Of a stretch of 6,452 nucleotides of DNA, positions 1 through 6,171 are shown one piece after another. The stretch spans positions 1 through 6,452 of the forward strand of contig DAOUQR010000068.1 in assembly GCA_030625525.1 (NCBI GenBank), written 5' to 3'. The notes under the pieces are model-generated. The model saw nothing but the letters and a program-made list of their open reading frames with translations, ran no database searches and was not told where the DNA came from. How positions within the stretch are numbered: position 1 is the first letter of the stretch; each line of letters begins with the position of its first letter. A program made the position numbers and the translations under genes. The DNA comes from Pseudomonadota bacterium. GTDB lineage: Bacteria; Pseudomonadota; Gammaproteobacteria; DAOUQR01.

Positions 1-1054
1 AGATACCGAAAAACTGCGAAGTAGAATATACCCCCATTGCCGTACCTTTGCTACCTGCTGGGGAAATTTTTGACACTAATGAAGGCAAACTCGCCTCAAG
101 CAGGTTAAACCCAGTGAAAAAAATCACCATCGCCAAGGTGATCAGCCAAATATGCGTATAAAAATTTGCAAGCATGAGCAGTGAAACAACCAGGGCACCG
201 ATCCCGAGTAAAAACATCGGCTTCATTTTTCGCTTTTTCTCAGCAATAATAATCAAGGGCAACATCGCCATGAATGAAAGTACTAACACGGGTAGATATA
301 AATACCATAAATGCGAGCTAGGAATATTCGCCGATTGCTGTATCGCCACAGGTACCACAATAAAACTCGCAGTTAAAATCGCATGTAGCGCAAAAATACC
401 AAAATCTAAGCGCAATAACTCAGGCGTTTTCAATACTTGGCGCAAGAGCAATGGAACGGTTTCACTATCACGGTGCAAGGCACTCGCCTGAATCGGCTCA
501 ACCAAGGTATTAATCATCACCAATCCACAGACAGCAAGCCCCGCAGTCAACCAAAATAAACCACTCACACCAACCCAATGACTCAACATGGGGCCAGCAA
601 CCATCGCAATCGAAAATGACAAACCAATCACCATACCGATAACGGCCATCGCTTTCGTCCGATCTTGTTCCTGAGTCACATCCGCAACAGTCGCAATGAG
701 AGTCGAACCTATGGCCCCAGTACCCTGTAATGCCCGGCCAATAATCACCCCGGTGATCGAGTGTGATAAAGCTGCAACCACACTGCCCAGTGCAAACAAG
801 ATGAGTCCAATGGTAATAATCGGCTTTCGACCAAAGCGATCAGACAAGCTTCCCATCGGAATTTGCAAACAAGCTTGACTCAAACCGTAGATCCCAAGCG
901 CCAATCCAATCAATACAGGCGTTGCCCCAACTAAATGGTGGGCATAGAGAGAAAATACAGGTAGGATCATGAATAACCCTAACATTCGAAAAGCAAAAAT
1001 GGTGGCTAAAGTGAAAACAGCACGACGTTCCCGGCCTTGTGATAAAAATGTCAT
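1..1054 (-). CDS. yajR: YajR-like MFS transporter, N-terminal 351 residues (C-terminus beyond window)
   Basis: Inner-membrane major facilitator superfamily transporter of the YajR family, probably a proton-coupled exporter; the substrate is not known to me. The translation starts MTFLSQGRERRAVF and runs to the window edge without a stop, so the last membrane helices and any C-terminal cytosolic domain (YajR carries a ferredoxin-like YAM domain) are not visible. Family features seen: an RMLGLFMILPVFSLYA-like first helix (residues 23-38), MFS motif A between helices 2 and 3 (G68, D72, R73, G75, R76, K77), the motif B pattern RxxQG at 107-111, the GP of motif C at 154-155, a basic cytosolic stretch AEKKRKMKP at 271-279, and the diagnostic KGTAMGVYSTSQFFG at 336-350. 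These match E. coli YajR as I remember it. No strong Shine-Dalgarno precedes the ATG; the start is chosen because it gives the family's usual short N-terminal tail. It is divergent from the next gene and has no obvious link to the lipid operon. Confidence 0.92.
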   Translation of the reverse strand, partial: MTFLSQGRERRAVFTLATIFAFRMLGLFMILPVFSLYAHHLVGATPVLIGLALGIYGLSQACLQIPMGSLSDRFGRKPIITIGLILFALGSVVAALSHSITGVIIGRALQGTGAIGSTLIATVADVTQEQDRTKAMAVIGMVIGLSFSIAMVAGPMLSHWVGVSGLFWLTAGLAVCGLVMINTLVEPIQASALHRDSETVPLLLRQVLKTPELLRLDFGIFALHAILTASFIVVPVAIQQSANIPSSHLWYLYLPVLVLSFMAMLPLIIIAEKKRKMKPMFLLGIGALVVSLLMLANFYTHIWLITLAMVIFFTGFNLLEASLPSLVSKISPAGSKGTAMGVYSTSQFFGI

Positions 1055-1151
1055 GGAATTACTAATAAATCGAATAAAAAGAGGCAAGATTATACATAAA
1101 TATAAGCAGTTACGTAATAAAACGTTAATAATTCTTTGGTAAACTTTTTAT
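1055..1151. other. Divergent intergenic region
   Basis: These 97 very AT-rich bases separate two divergent genes and must hold both promoters. Only the minus-strand TATAAT is convincing. No clear sigma-70 pair was found for the plus-strand gene. A weak direct TTAA-type element (GTTAAT at 1124-1129, five bases, TTTGGT at 1135-1140) lies just before it and is discussed in the findings. Confidence 0.5.
1089..1094 (-). promoter_or_regulatory. Putative -10 box for the yajR-like gene
   Basis: Read on the minus strand this is a perfect TATAAT, 34 bases upstream of the transporter ATG. At a 17-base spacer the -35 position (1112-1117) reads TTACGT, a poor match to TTGACA, so the promoter call rests mainly on the -10 box in an AT-rich region where chance matches are common. 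Confidence 0.4.
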
Positions 1152-2666
1152 ATGTGGAAAAAATACATAGCTAACTTTTTAATTAATAGACCGTATGAGT
1201 CTAATAAACCCAAGCAATTTTTGACGGAATTGTTTCGTCGGTCTTTGCTCGCGAGTTTTCCACCAGATGGGTACGATCCGATTACCACGAGTTATTTAGA
1301 GCGAACCCCTGAAAATAACGACGTTCAACGCAAGATCATTCATTGTACAGTATACTCAAAGAATGAGAAATTTGCTGCTTCAGACGCGGATATGCCCGAT
1401 GTTTCCAACCGCTTATTTTTAACCTCATTCTTTGGCATTCCAAATCAGCTTAATGCTGATAAAAATTTAACTGCAAAACAAGTTAGGGATATGAATCCTG
1501 TTTTCGTATTAAAGAACCAGTTAAAGGACCAGTATGTTCAGCAAACAGTGGCTGCCAGTAGAAATTTAACGCTAAAAAAAGTGCTGTTGAATTTTATCGG
1601 TGGCTGGCCTCCCTCAACGGTGGGAAAAATTACGGGTCTCTTCTTATTACCACTTAGAATAGTCGCGGTTCCATTTAAAACGCTGCTTAATGTATTGAAA
1701 ATCGCGACTGAACTTATTCCTCGCTTTCTCTTTCACTTAACCGCTTGGGCGATGGAAAATCTTAGACATATCGCTGCTAATGAAAAAGTGGATCACCATG
1801 CCAATAGGCAAACGGGCTGCAATAATAAATTCAAAACTGCAAACTACAATGGGCTCAAAAGAATACTAGCCGGAGTTGGATTTGCCTTATTAGCTATACC
1901 ACATTACGTTACCGCAATTTGGCATTTGGCCGGCAGAGCAATCACCTCGCCAGTTAAAAGTGCTCGAGCGGCGAAACATATGGCTGATGTACTTTTTGTT
2001 GAAAAATACACTGTGGAGAGACTTGAACAAACTTCGCTTGGTAAGGGTTTTGATCGAATCGACAAAAAAAGTAAAACTCGCACATCAGCAATTGGAAAGG
2101 TCGTTGGCTGGATTTTGGCCGGATTAAGTGCCACATTTTCTATAGCTAGTTATGTACTGATGCCGTTTATTGGTTTCAAAGTACTGGCTGCAAAAGCCCC
2201 GCTGTTCGTTAGCTCAGTGACTTCGTTTCTTACTAACACGCCTCTTATATCAAGTGTTATATCTAATGTAGGCGCATTTTTTCTCGGTATTGCGAGTGTG
2301 ACCGCAGTCGCTGTTGGTAGCGTCTTTAGTCTCGTGAATGATAAGCTTCGCGCATTTTTTAATTCTCCTAAAAAAGACGGCGAAGAAATTCTAGAAAATA
2401 GATTTGAGCAGGACCAGGATAACAATCAGAATTGGCTGATGTCTGTAGCGATAATAAAATACACACAGGGGAGTACAAGTAAACACTGTTCACGACTGGG
2501 CAAGCTGAGAGCAAAAACGAACACTCCTAATCCTCCCAAACGGAATCAAGAGGTTGAAGTTGAGTCAGTGTACAACCGTCATACTAAACAATACAGTCTG
2601 GCACCTATTGACCCTGAGATACCTAATTTTAAAAGCGGTCAATCTTATACAATTAGTTTTGTCTGA
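1152..2666 (+). CDS. Unrecognised 504-residue protein with multiple hydrophobic segments
   Basis: I do not recognise this protein. The ATG at 1152 is the first possible start, because an in-frame TAA lies at 1140-1142; no Shine-Dalgarno is visible before it. Residues 1-140 are hydrophilic with no signal peptide. Hydrophobic stretches follow at about 158-178, 184-200, 236-258, 314-345 and 350-396. The last two are long, rich in Ala, Ser, Val, Phe and Gly, and could each form a pair of helices. Between them lie basic or polar linkers (about 205-235 and 265-313, the latter containing KKSKTR). The C-terminal 105 residues are again polar (SPKKDGEEILENRFEQDQDN near 405-424). It is most likely a membrane-inserted protein. 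Large orphan proteins with this mix are common among Legionella and Coxiella type IV effectors, but no effector domain or acidic C-terminal E-block is visible, so that role is speculation. It stands alone between two intergenic regions and need not belong to the downstream operon. Confidence 0.85.
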   Translation: MWKKYIANFLINRPYESNKPKQFLTELFRRSLLASFPPDGYDPITTSYLERTPENNDVQRKIIHCTVYSKNEKFAASDADMPDVSNRLFLTSFFGIPNQLNADKNLTAKQVRDMNPVFVLKNQLKDQYVQQTVAASRNLTLKKVLLNFIGGWPPSTVGKITGLFLLPLRIVAVPFKTLLNVLKIATELIPRFLFHLTAWAMENLRHIAANEKVDHHANRQTGCNNKFKTANYNGLKRILAGVGFALLAIPHYVTAIWHLAGRAITSPVKSARAAKHMADVLFVEKYTVERLEQTSLGKGFDRIDKKSKTRTSAIGKVVGWILAGLSATFSIASYVLMPFIGFKVLAAKAPLFVSSVTSFLTNTPLISSVISNVGAFFLGIASVTAVAVGSVFSLVNDKLRAFFNSPKKDGEEILENRFEQDQDNNQNWLMSVAIIKYTQGSTSKHCSRLGKLRAKTNTPNPPKRNQEVEVESVYNRHTKQYSLAPIDPEIPNFKSGQSYTISFV

Positions 2667-2780
2667 TAACAGTAAGTTTGGTTACCTCCCCCTAAAAAAT
2701 ATACATCCAATCCCTGGTTCCAAAACACCCATTATTTCGGTATAATTACGCCTTTTATTTAAGCCCTAACTGGATCTTAC
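2667..2780. other. Intergenic region before the acyl-chain operon
   Basis: These 114 bases follow the stop of the 504-residue gene and precede the reductase ATG. They hold the putative operon promoter. No stem with a T-tract that would serve as an intrinsic terminator was found. Confidence 0.5.
2718..2746 (+). promoter_or_regulatory. Putative sigma-70 promoter of the acyl-chain operon
   Basis: A perfect TATAAT lies at 2741-2746, 34 bases before the reductase ATG at 2781. With a 17-base spacer the -35 hexamer is TTCCAA (2718-2723), matching TTGACA at three of six positions. The location, directly before the first gene of a tightly spaced five-gene run, supports a role as the operon promoter. 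No operator palindrome was noticed. Confidence 0.55.
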
Positions 2781-3533
2781 ATGACTATTTTTGCAGGAAA
2801 AGTTGCTCTCATCACCGGCGCTGCCCGTGGCATCGGCCGTGCGACAGTTCTCAAACTCGCCCAAGCGGGCTGTGATATCGTGATCAACTACTACAGTAGC
2901 CACGAAGAAGCCAGCACACTCGCCAAAGAAGTCGAACAACTCGGCCGCAAAGTCCTCACGATTCAAGCCAGCGTAGCCGACGCACAATCCGTCAAAGAAA
3001 TGATGAGCGCCATCACAAACGAATTTGGCCGCATCGATTTTCTAATCAGCAACGCCGCCAGCGGCGTATTAAAACCCGCCTTAGAAATGAAACTCAAACA
3101 CTGGCGCTGGTGTCTCGAAACAAACGCCTACGCCTTAAACTTATTAGTCCAAGAAGCCGGTGAGCTACTACAACCCCAAGGCCGCGTCATTGCTTTATCC
3201 AGCCTAGGCTCAGAACGCGCGATCCCCAACTACGCATTCATCGGCGCATCAAAAGCCGCAGTTGAATCCTTAGTTCGTTCACTAAGTTTAGAATTAGCCC
3301 CACGCAATATTAACGTGAACTGTGTCTCCGCTGGCGTCATCGACACCGACGCGATTAAATATTTCCCCAATCGCGAACAATTACTCGAAGCACAAAGACA
3401 ACACACATTATGCGAACGCGATCTCATCCCCGAAGATGTAGCAAATACAATTTATTTACTGTGCTTACCAGAAGCAGAGATGATTAAGGGCCAGACCATC
3501 ACCGTTGATGCTGGTTATTCCATTGTTGGTTAG
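2781..3533 (+). CDS. fabL: FabL-type enoyl-ACP reductase (SDR family)
   Basis: A 250-residue Rossmann-fold short-chain dehydrogenase. A generic search would probably name it 3-oxoacyl-ACP reductase (FabG), but the active site argues for enoyl-ACP reductase III (FabL), which reduces trans-2-enoyl-ACP with NAD(P)H as the last step of each elongation cycle. Seen: the cofactor motif TGAARGIG at 12-19, and Asn-Ala-Ala-Ser at 91-94. The catalytic Tyr151 and Lys158 are separated by six residues (Tyr-x6-Lys), the FabI/FabL spacing, whereas FabG-type enzymes have Tyr-x3-Lys. Other stretches agree with Bacillus subtilis FabL as I recall it: NAASGVLKPALEM (91-103), SSLGS (140-144), DTDAIKYFPNRE (188-199) and MIKGQTITVDAG (234-245). 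Arg16 fits NADPH binding, but the basic residues FabL has after the second strand are replaced by YYSSHEE (37-43), so cofactor preference is open. It is the first gene of the operon, 18 bases before the ACP gene. The Shine-Dalgarno is weak (TGGA at 2771-2774). Confidence 0.85.
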   Translation: MTIFAGKVALITGAARGIGRATVLKLAQAGCDIVINYYSSHEEASTLAKEVEQLGRKVLTIQASVADAQSVKEMMSAITNEFGRIDFLISNAASGVLKPALEMKLKHWRWCLETNAYALNLLVQEAGELLQPQGRVIALSSLGSERAIPNYAFIGASKAAVESLVRSLSLELAPRNINVNCVSAGVIDTDAIKYFPNREQLLEAQRQHTLCERDLIPEDVANTIYLLCLPEAEMIKGQTITVDAGYSIVG

Positions 3534-3540
3534 ACTATTT

Positions 3541-3545
3541 AGGAG
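3541..3545 (+). promoter_or_regulatory. Shine-Dalgarno of the acyl carrier protein gene
   Basis: AGGAG lies six bases before the ATG at 3552. It is the strongest ribosome binding site in the window, fixes the ACP start, and fits the high expression an acyl carrier protein needs relative to its enzymes. Confidence 0.8.
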
Positions 3546-3551
3546 TGAAAA

Positions 3552-3950
3552 ATGAGTATTGAAACAATTTATCCAAAAGTTAAAGAAATCATAGCAGACG
3601 TTTTAGTCGTAGATGAATCCGAAGTCGAATTAAACAAACGTTTAATTGCCGATCTCGGCGCAGAATCCATCGATTTTTTAGACTTAGCATTTCAATTAGA
3701 ACGTGAATTTAAAATTAAAATCCCACGTGGACAACTTGAACAAGATGCTCGTGGCACTTTAAGCGAAGCCGAATTCGAACAAAATGGTGTGGTGACACCG
3801 GCTGGCCTTGAAAGTTTAAAAGCTTCTTTATCAGAAGTGCCTGCAGAATATTTCAAAGACAATTTAAAAGTCAGCGAAATTCCATTGTTATTCACAGTAG
3901 AAACATTTTGTAAATTAATCAGTCGCGTTCAAACACAAGAAGCGGCATAA
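3552..3950 (+). CDS. Long specialised acyl carrier protein
   Basis: A 132-residue acyl carrier protein that would hold growing acyl chains on 4'-phosphopantetheine in the cytosol. The attachment site is Ser39 in DLGAESIDFLDLAFQLE (34-50), with the typical following helix and an EFKIKIPRGQ stretch (52-61). It differs from housekeeping AcpP in two ways. The residue before the serine is Glu rather than the usual Asp (GAES for GADS). The protein is also about 50 residues longer than the usual 75-80: after the IP segment it has extra sequence (about 62-110, with GTLSEAEFEQNG and VTPAGLESLK) before a final helix resembling the end of the ACP fold (VETFCKLISRVQ, 115-126). Carriers for special acyl chains, such as rhizobial AcpXL, also have an insertion here, though they are shorter. 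Its position among elongation enzymes implies a private carrier for this pathway. Its base composition is much more AT-rich than that of the reductase upstream. Confidence 0.88.
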   Translation: MSIETIYPKVKEIIADVLVVDESEVELNKRLIADLGAESIDFLDLAFQLEREFKIKIPRGQLEQDARGTLSEAEFEQNGVVTPAGLESLKASLSEVPAEYFKDNLKVSEIPLLFTVETFCKLISRVQTQEAA

Positions 3951-3964
3951 CAGACGAGTCAGCG

Positions 3965-4858
3965 ATGCATTTTTTATTTGTTGATCAAATCATAAAAGAT
4001 CAGCCGGGTAAAGTGATACAAGGTATCAAGCACATCACCCCGGCTGACGTGTATTTAACGCAAGGTCGAAACAAGCAAGCGGTATTAATGCCATCGATTG
4101 TGACAGAAACCATGGGGCAATTAGCCGCATGGTCGGTGATGCGCGCCAATGATTTCACCCTGCGACCGGTTGCGGGTGTGGCGAGCGAAGTGCAATTGAT
4201 TGCTGACGCGAGTGTCGGCGATACTTTATATATAGAATCAACCATCGATCACGTCGACGATCAAGCCGTTGAATACCACAGTGTCGCGACAATCAATGAT
4301 AAACCGATCGCTATTATTGAAAGTGCGATAGGTCCGATGTTACCGATGCAAGATTTTATCGATCCCAGCGTCGTGCGTCAGCAATATGATTTAATCTATC
4401 GAGAAAGCGAGCGTCCAGAAATACCGACATCCATTCAATCATTAACGTTAAATAAAGAGAGACCGCTTTTAAATAATCAGCTAGCCCAATTTGATCACAT
4501 CATCGATTGGCAAGCCGGTGAATCAATCACAGCACAAAAAAACATATCCATTCTCGCGCCGTATTTTGTGGATCATTTTCCACGTAAACCCGTTTTACCC
4601 TTAACCATTTTAATGAGTTGCAATGTCGACTTAGCCAAACGTTTTATCGCGCGCGTATTAACAGAAGAACATGCCTCACAGTTCCACGCTAAATCCATGC
4701 GACGTATTAAAATGCGAGACTTTGTGCAACCCGGTGACGTGTTAATTCAGCACTGTCACTTAAAACAACAAACTGAAAAACAATTTATTTTTAAACTTCA
4801 AAGTGAAGTGAACGGCAAACGTGTTTGTGTTGCCGAACTCGTGATGGAACGAGAATAA
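3965..4858 (+). CDS. Double-hotdog FabZ/FabA-like 3-hydroxyacyl-ACP dehydratase
   Basis: A 297-residue protein that looks like two fused hotdog domains of the FabZ/FabA dehydratase family, which remove water from 3-hydroxyacyl-ACP to give the enoyl substrate of the reductase encoded upstream. Single-domain FabZ is about 150 residues, so this is a tandem duplication. Domain 1 (about 1-130) begins with HFLFVDQI, the counterpart of the FabZ PFLLVDRV segment, and has PSIVTETMGQ (43-52), matching the FabZ helix that carries the catalytic Glu (Glu48). Its His-Phe-Pro motif is lost: the equivalent stretch reads QGRNKQAVLMP. Domain 2 (about 170-297) keeps the motif in VDHFPRKPVLP (202-212, His204), but the expected Glu position is Ser218. 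One complete His/Glu pair therefore exists only across the two halves. The start at 3965 is 14 bases after the ACP stop, with a weak GAG at 3956-3958. An alternative reading is a non-catalytic chain-length or binding subunit. Confidence 0.82.
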   Translation: MHFLFVDQIIKDQPGKVIQGIKHITPADVYLTQGRNKQAVLMPSIVTETMGQLAAWSVMRANDFTLRPVAGVASEVQLIADASVGDTLYIESTIDHVDDQAVEYHSVATINDKPIAIIESAIGPMLPMQDFIDPSVVRQQYDLIYRESERPEIPTSIQSLTLNKERPLLNNQLAQFDHIIDWQAGESITAQKNISILAPYFVDHFPRKPVLPLTILMSCNVDLAKRFIARVLTEEHASQFHAKSMRRIKMRDFVQPGDVLIQHCHLKQQTEKQFIFKLQSEVNGKRVCVAELVMERE

Positions 4859-4865
4859 CATTCTT

Positions 4866-4872
4866 GAGAGGA
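4866..4872 (+). promoter_or_regulatory. Shine-Dalgarno of the fabF-like gene
   Basis: GAGAGGA ends seven bases before the ATG at 4880 and supports that start, which also places the family's N-terminal KIVITGLGIVSPLG strand at residues 5-18. Confidence 0.7.
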
Positions 4873-4879
4873 TTGCATT

Positions 4880-6163
4880 ATGCAGCAACGTAAAATTGTC
4901 ATTACCGGATTGGGTATCGTTTCTCCCCTGGGAAACGACACCGAGTCAACATGGCAAAATTTATTAAATCAAAAAAGTGGTATTGCATCGATCCAAAGTT
5001 TTGATGCCACGGGCTTTCCTACTCATATTGCTGCAGAAGTTAAAAACTTCGATCCAAAAACTGCTTTTCCGCAACAACGTTTGCGTAAATACACCAATAA
5101 ATTTACGGACTTTGCCTTAGCCGCCGCTGAACAAGCTTTTGTAGACGCCGGAATCAAACCCACTGCAAGCGACGCTGAACGTTGGGGAGTTGTCACCGGT
5201 GCCGGCATGATGACGGCTGAATTTGAATATTGGCAACGCTTTGCCCCACAATTTGCGCCCGAAGGCGAAGTCGACTTAGCTAAACTCGGAAAAGAATCCA
5301 GTGAGTTTATCCGAGTGGCTGATTTTGCGCGATCAGTTTGTAACACGGGTTTGTCATTACTCGCGCAAGCCTATGACATCCGAGGCTATGCTAACGCCGT
5401 GCATACCGCCTGCGCTTCCAGCGGACAAGCACTCGGCCTCGCATTACAAGTGATGCGACGAGGTGATGCCGACTGCATGCTCGCCGGCGGTTTTGACTCA
5501 ATGATTAATCCAGTAGGTCTCTCCGACTTCTGCTTGCTCGGAGCCGTCTCAACCGATAACGAAAACCCACAAGGCGCAAGCCGCCCCTTTGATTTAACCC
5601 GCAATGGTTTTGTCTTAGGCGAAGGTTCGGCTTTTTTAATTTTAGAAACACTAGAGCACGCAAAACAACGAGGTGCCTATATCTATGCTGAATTAGCCGG
5701 GGAGGGTAACTCAATGAGTGCTTACCGAATTACTGATTCCCACCCCTCCGGAGATGGTGCGATGCAAGCCATTCGCGATGCTTTAAAAGAAGCAAATGTC
5801 TCACCCAATGAAGTGAGCTACGTGAATGCCCATGGCACATCCACAAAAATGAATGACTTAAGCGAAACAAACGCAATTAAAACGGTCTTGGGTGAACATG
5901 CCTACAACATTCCAGTGAGCTCGACTAAGAGTCAAACCGGGCATTTAATTGCAGCAGCTGGCGCGATAGAGGCAGCGTTTAGTGCGTTAGCAATCAAACA
6001 TCAAATCGCACCAATGACCGCAAATCTGACAACACCGGATCCGGATTGTAATTTAGATTTTGTAACCGATGGTCCAAGAGACTGTGAAGTGAATGTGGTG
6101 CTATCCAATTCATTTGGTTTCGGTGGTTCAAACAGCAGTTTAGTTTTTAAAAGACCTGAATAG
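4880..6163 (+). CDS. fabF: Beta-ketoacyl-ACP synthase II (FabF-type, KAS)
   Basis: A 427-residue thiolase-fold condensing enzyme, full length for the FabF family (about 410-430). It extends acyl-ACP by two carbons from malonyl-ACP. The N-terminus KIVITGLGIVSPLG is typical. The catalytic triad is intact: Cys178 in HTACASSGQA (175-184), His319 in NAHGTST (317-323) and His355 in SSTKSQTGHLIAAAGA (347-362), together with the conserved Lys350. GFGGSNSS near the C-terminus (413-420) is the usual glycine-rich loop. Residues about 113-153 (EFEYWQRFAP to DFARSV) differ from the housekeeping FabF I remember; this region contributes to the dimer interface and acyl pocket in the family, so chain-length preference may differ. 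It is followed after only eight bases by a second ketosynthase gene, so the pair may act as two chain-length-specific synthases or as a heterodimer. With the private ACP, this suggests a dedicated elongation line rather than the housekeeping fabF. Confidence 0.93.
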   Translation: MQQRKIVITGLGIVSPLGNDTESTWQNLLNQKSGIASIQSFDATGFPTHIAAEVKNFDPKTAFPQQRLRKYTNKFTDFALAAAEQAFVDAGIKPTASDAERWGVVTGAGMMTAEFEYWQRFAPQFAPEGEVDLAKLGKESSEFIRVADFARSVCNTGLSLLAQAYDIRGYANAVHTACASSGQALGLALQVMRRGDADCMLAGGFDSMINPVGLSDFCLLGAVSTDNENPQGASRPFDLTRNGFVLGEGSAFLILETLEHAKQRGAYIYAELAGEGNSMSAYRITDSHPSGDGAMQAIRDALKEANVSPNEVSYVNAHGTSTKMNDLSETNAIKTVLGEHAYNIPVSSTKSQTGHLIAAAGAIEAAFSALAIKHQIAPMTANLTTPDPDCNLDFVTDGPRDCEVNVVLSNSFGFGGSNSSLVFKRPE

Positions 6164-6167
6164 GTGA
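6162..6167 (+). promoter_or_regulatory. Shine-Dalgarno overlapping the upstream stop codon
   Basis: AGGTGA overlaps the TAG stop (6161-6163) of the first ketosynthase gene and ends four bases before the ATG at 6172. This arrangement suggests translational coupling and a balanced supply of the two ketosynthases. Confidence 0.55.
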
Positions 6168-6171
6168 TGAT

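Noticed and set aside
174..878. Plus-strand open frames at 174-491 and 696-878
   Set aside because: They lie antisense to the YajR-like transporter, whose frame is continuous with clear MFS motifs; their translations show no family features.
1904..2425. Minus-strand open frames opposite the 504-residue gene
   Set aside because: They are short, overlap one another, lack ribosome binding sites and mirror a long plus-strand frame.
2672..2685. Inverted repeat GTAA-6-TTAC after the 504-residue gene as a terminator
   Set aside because: The stem is only four base pairs with two A-T-rich ends, and no T-tract follows; it cannot be supported as an intrinsic terminator.
2554..2745. 63-codon plus-strand frame overlapping the end of the 504-residue gene
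   Set aside because: It starts inside that gene in another frame, has no ribosome binding site, and would run through the putative operon promoter.
2781..3533. Annotation of the reductase as FabG (3-oxoacyl-ACP reductase)
   Set aside because: The Tyr to Lys spacing is six residues rather than three, and several stretches match FabL; the FabG label would follow only from general SDR similarity.
5023..5714. Minus-strand open frames opposite the fabF-like gene
   Set aside because: They are antisense shadows of a full-length ketosynthase with an intact catalytic triad.
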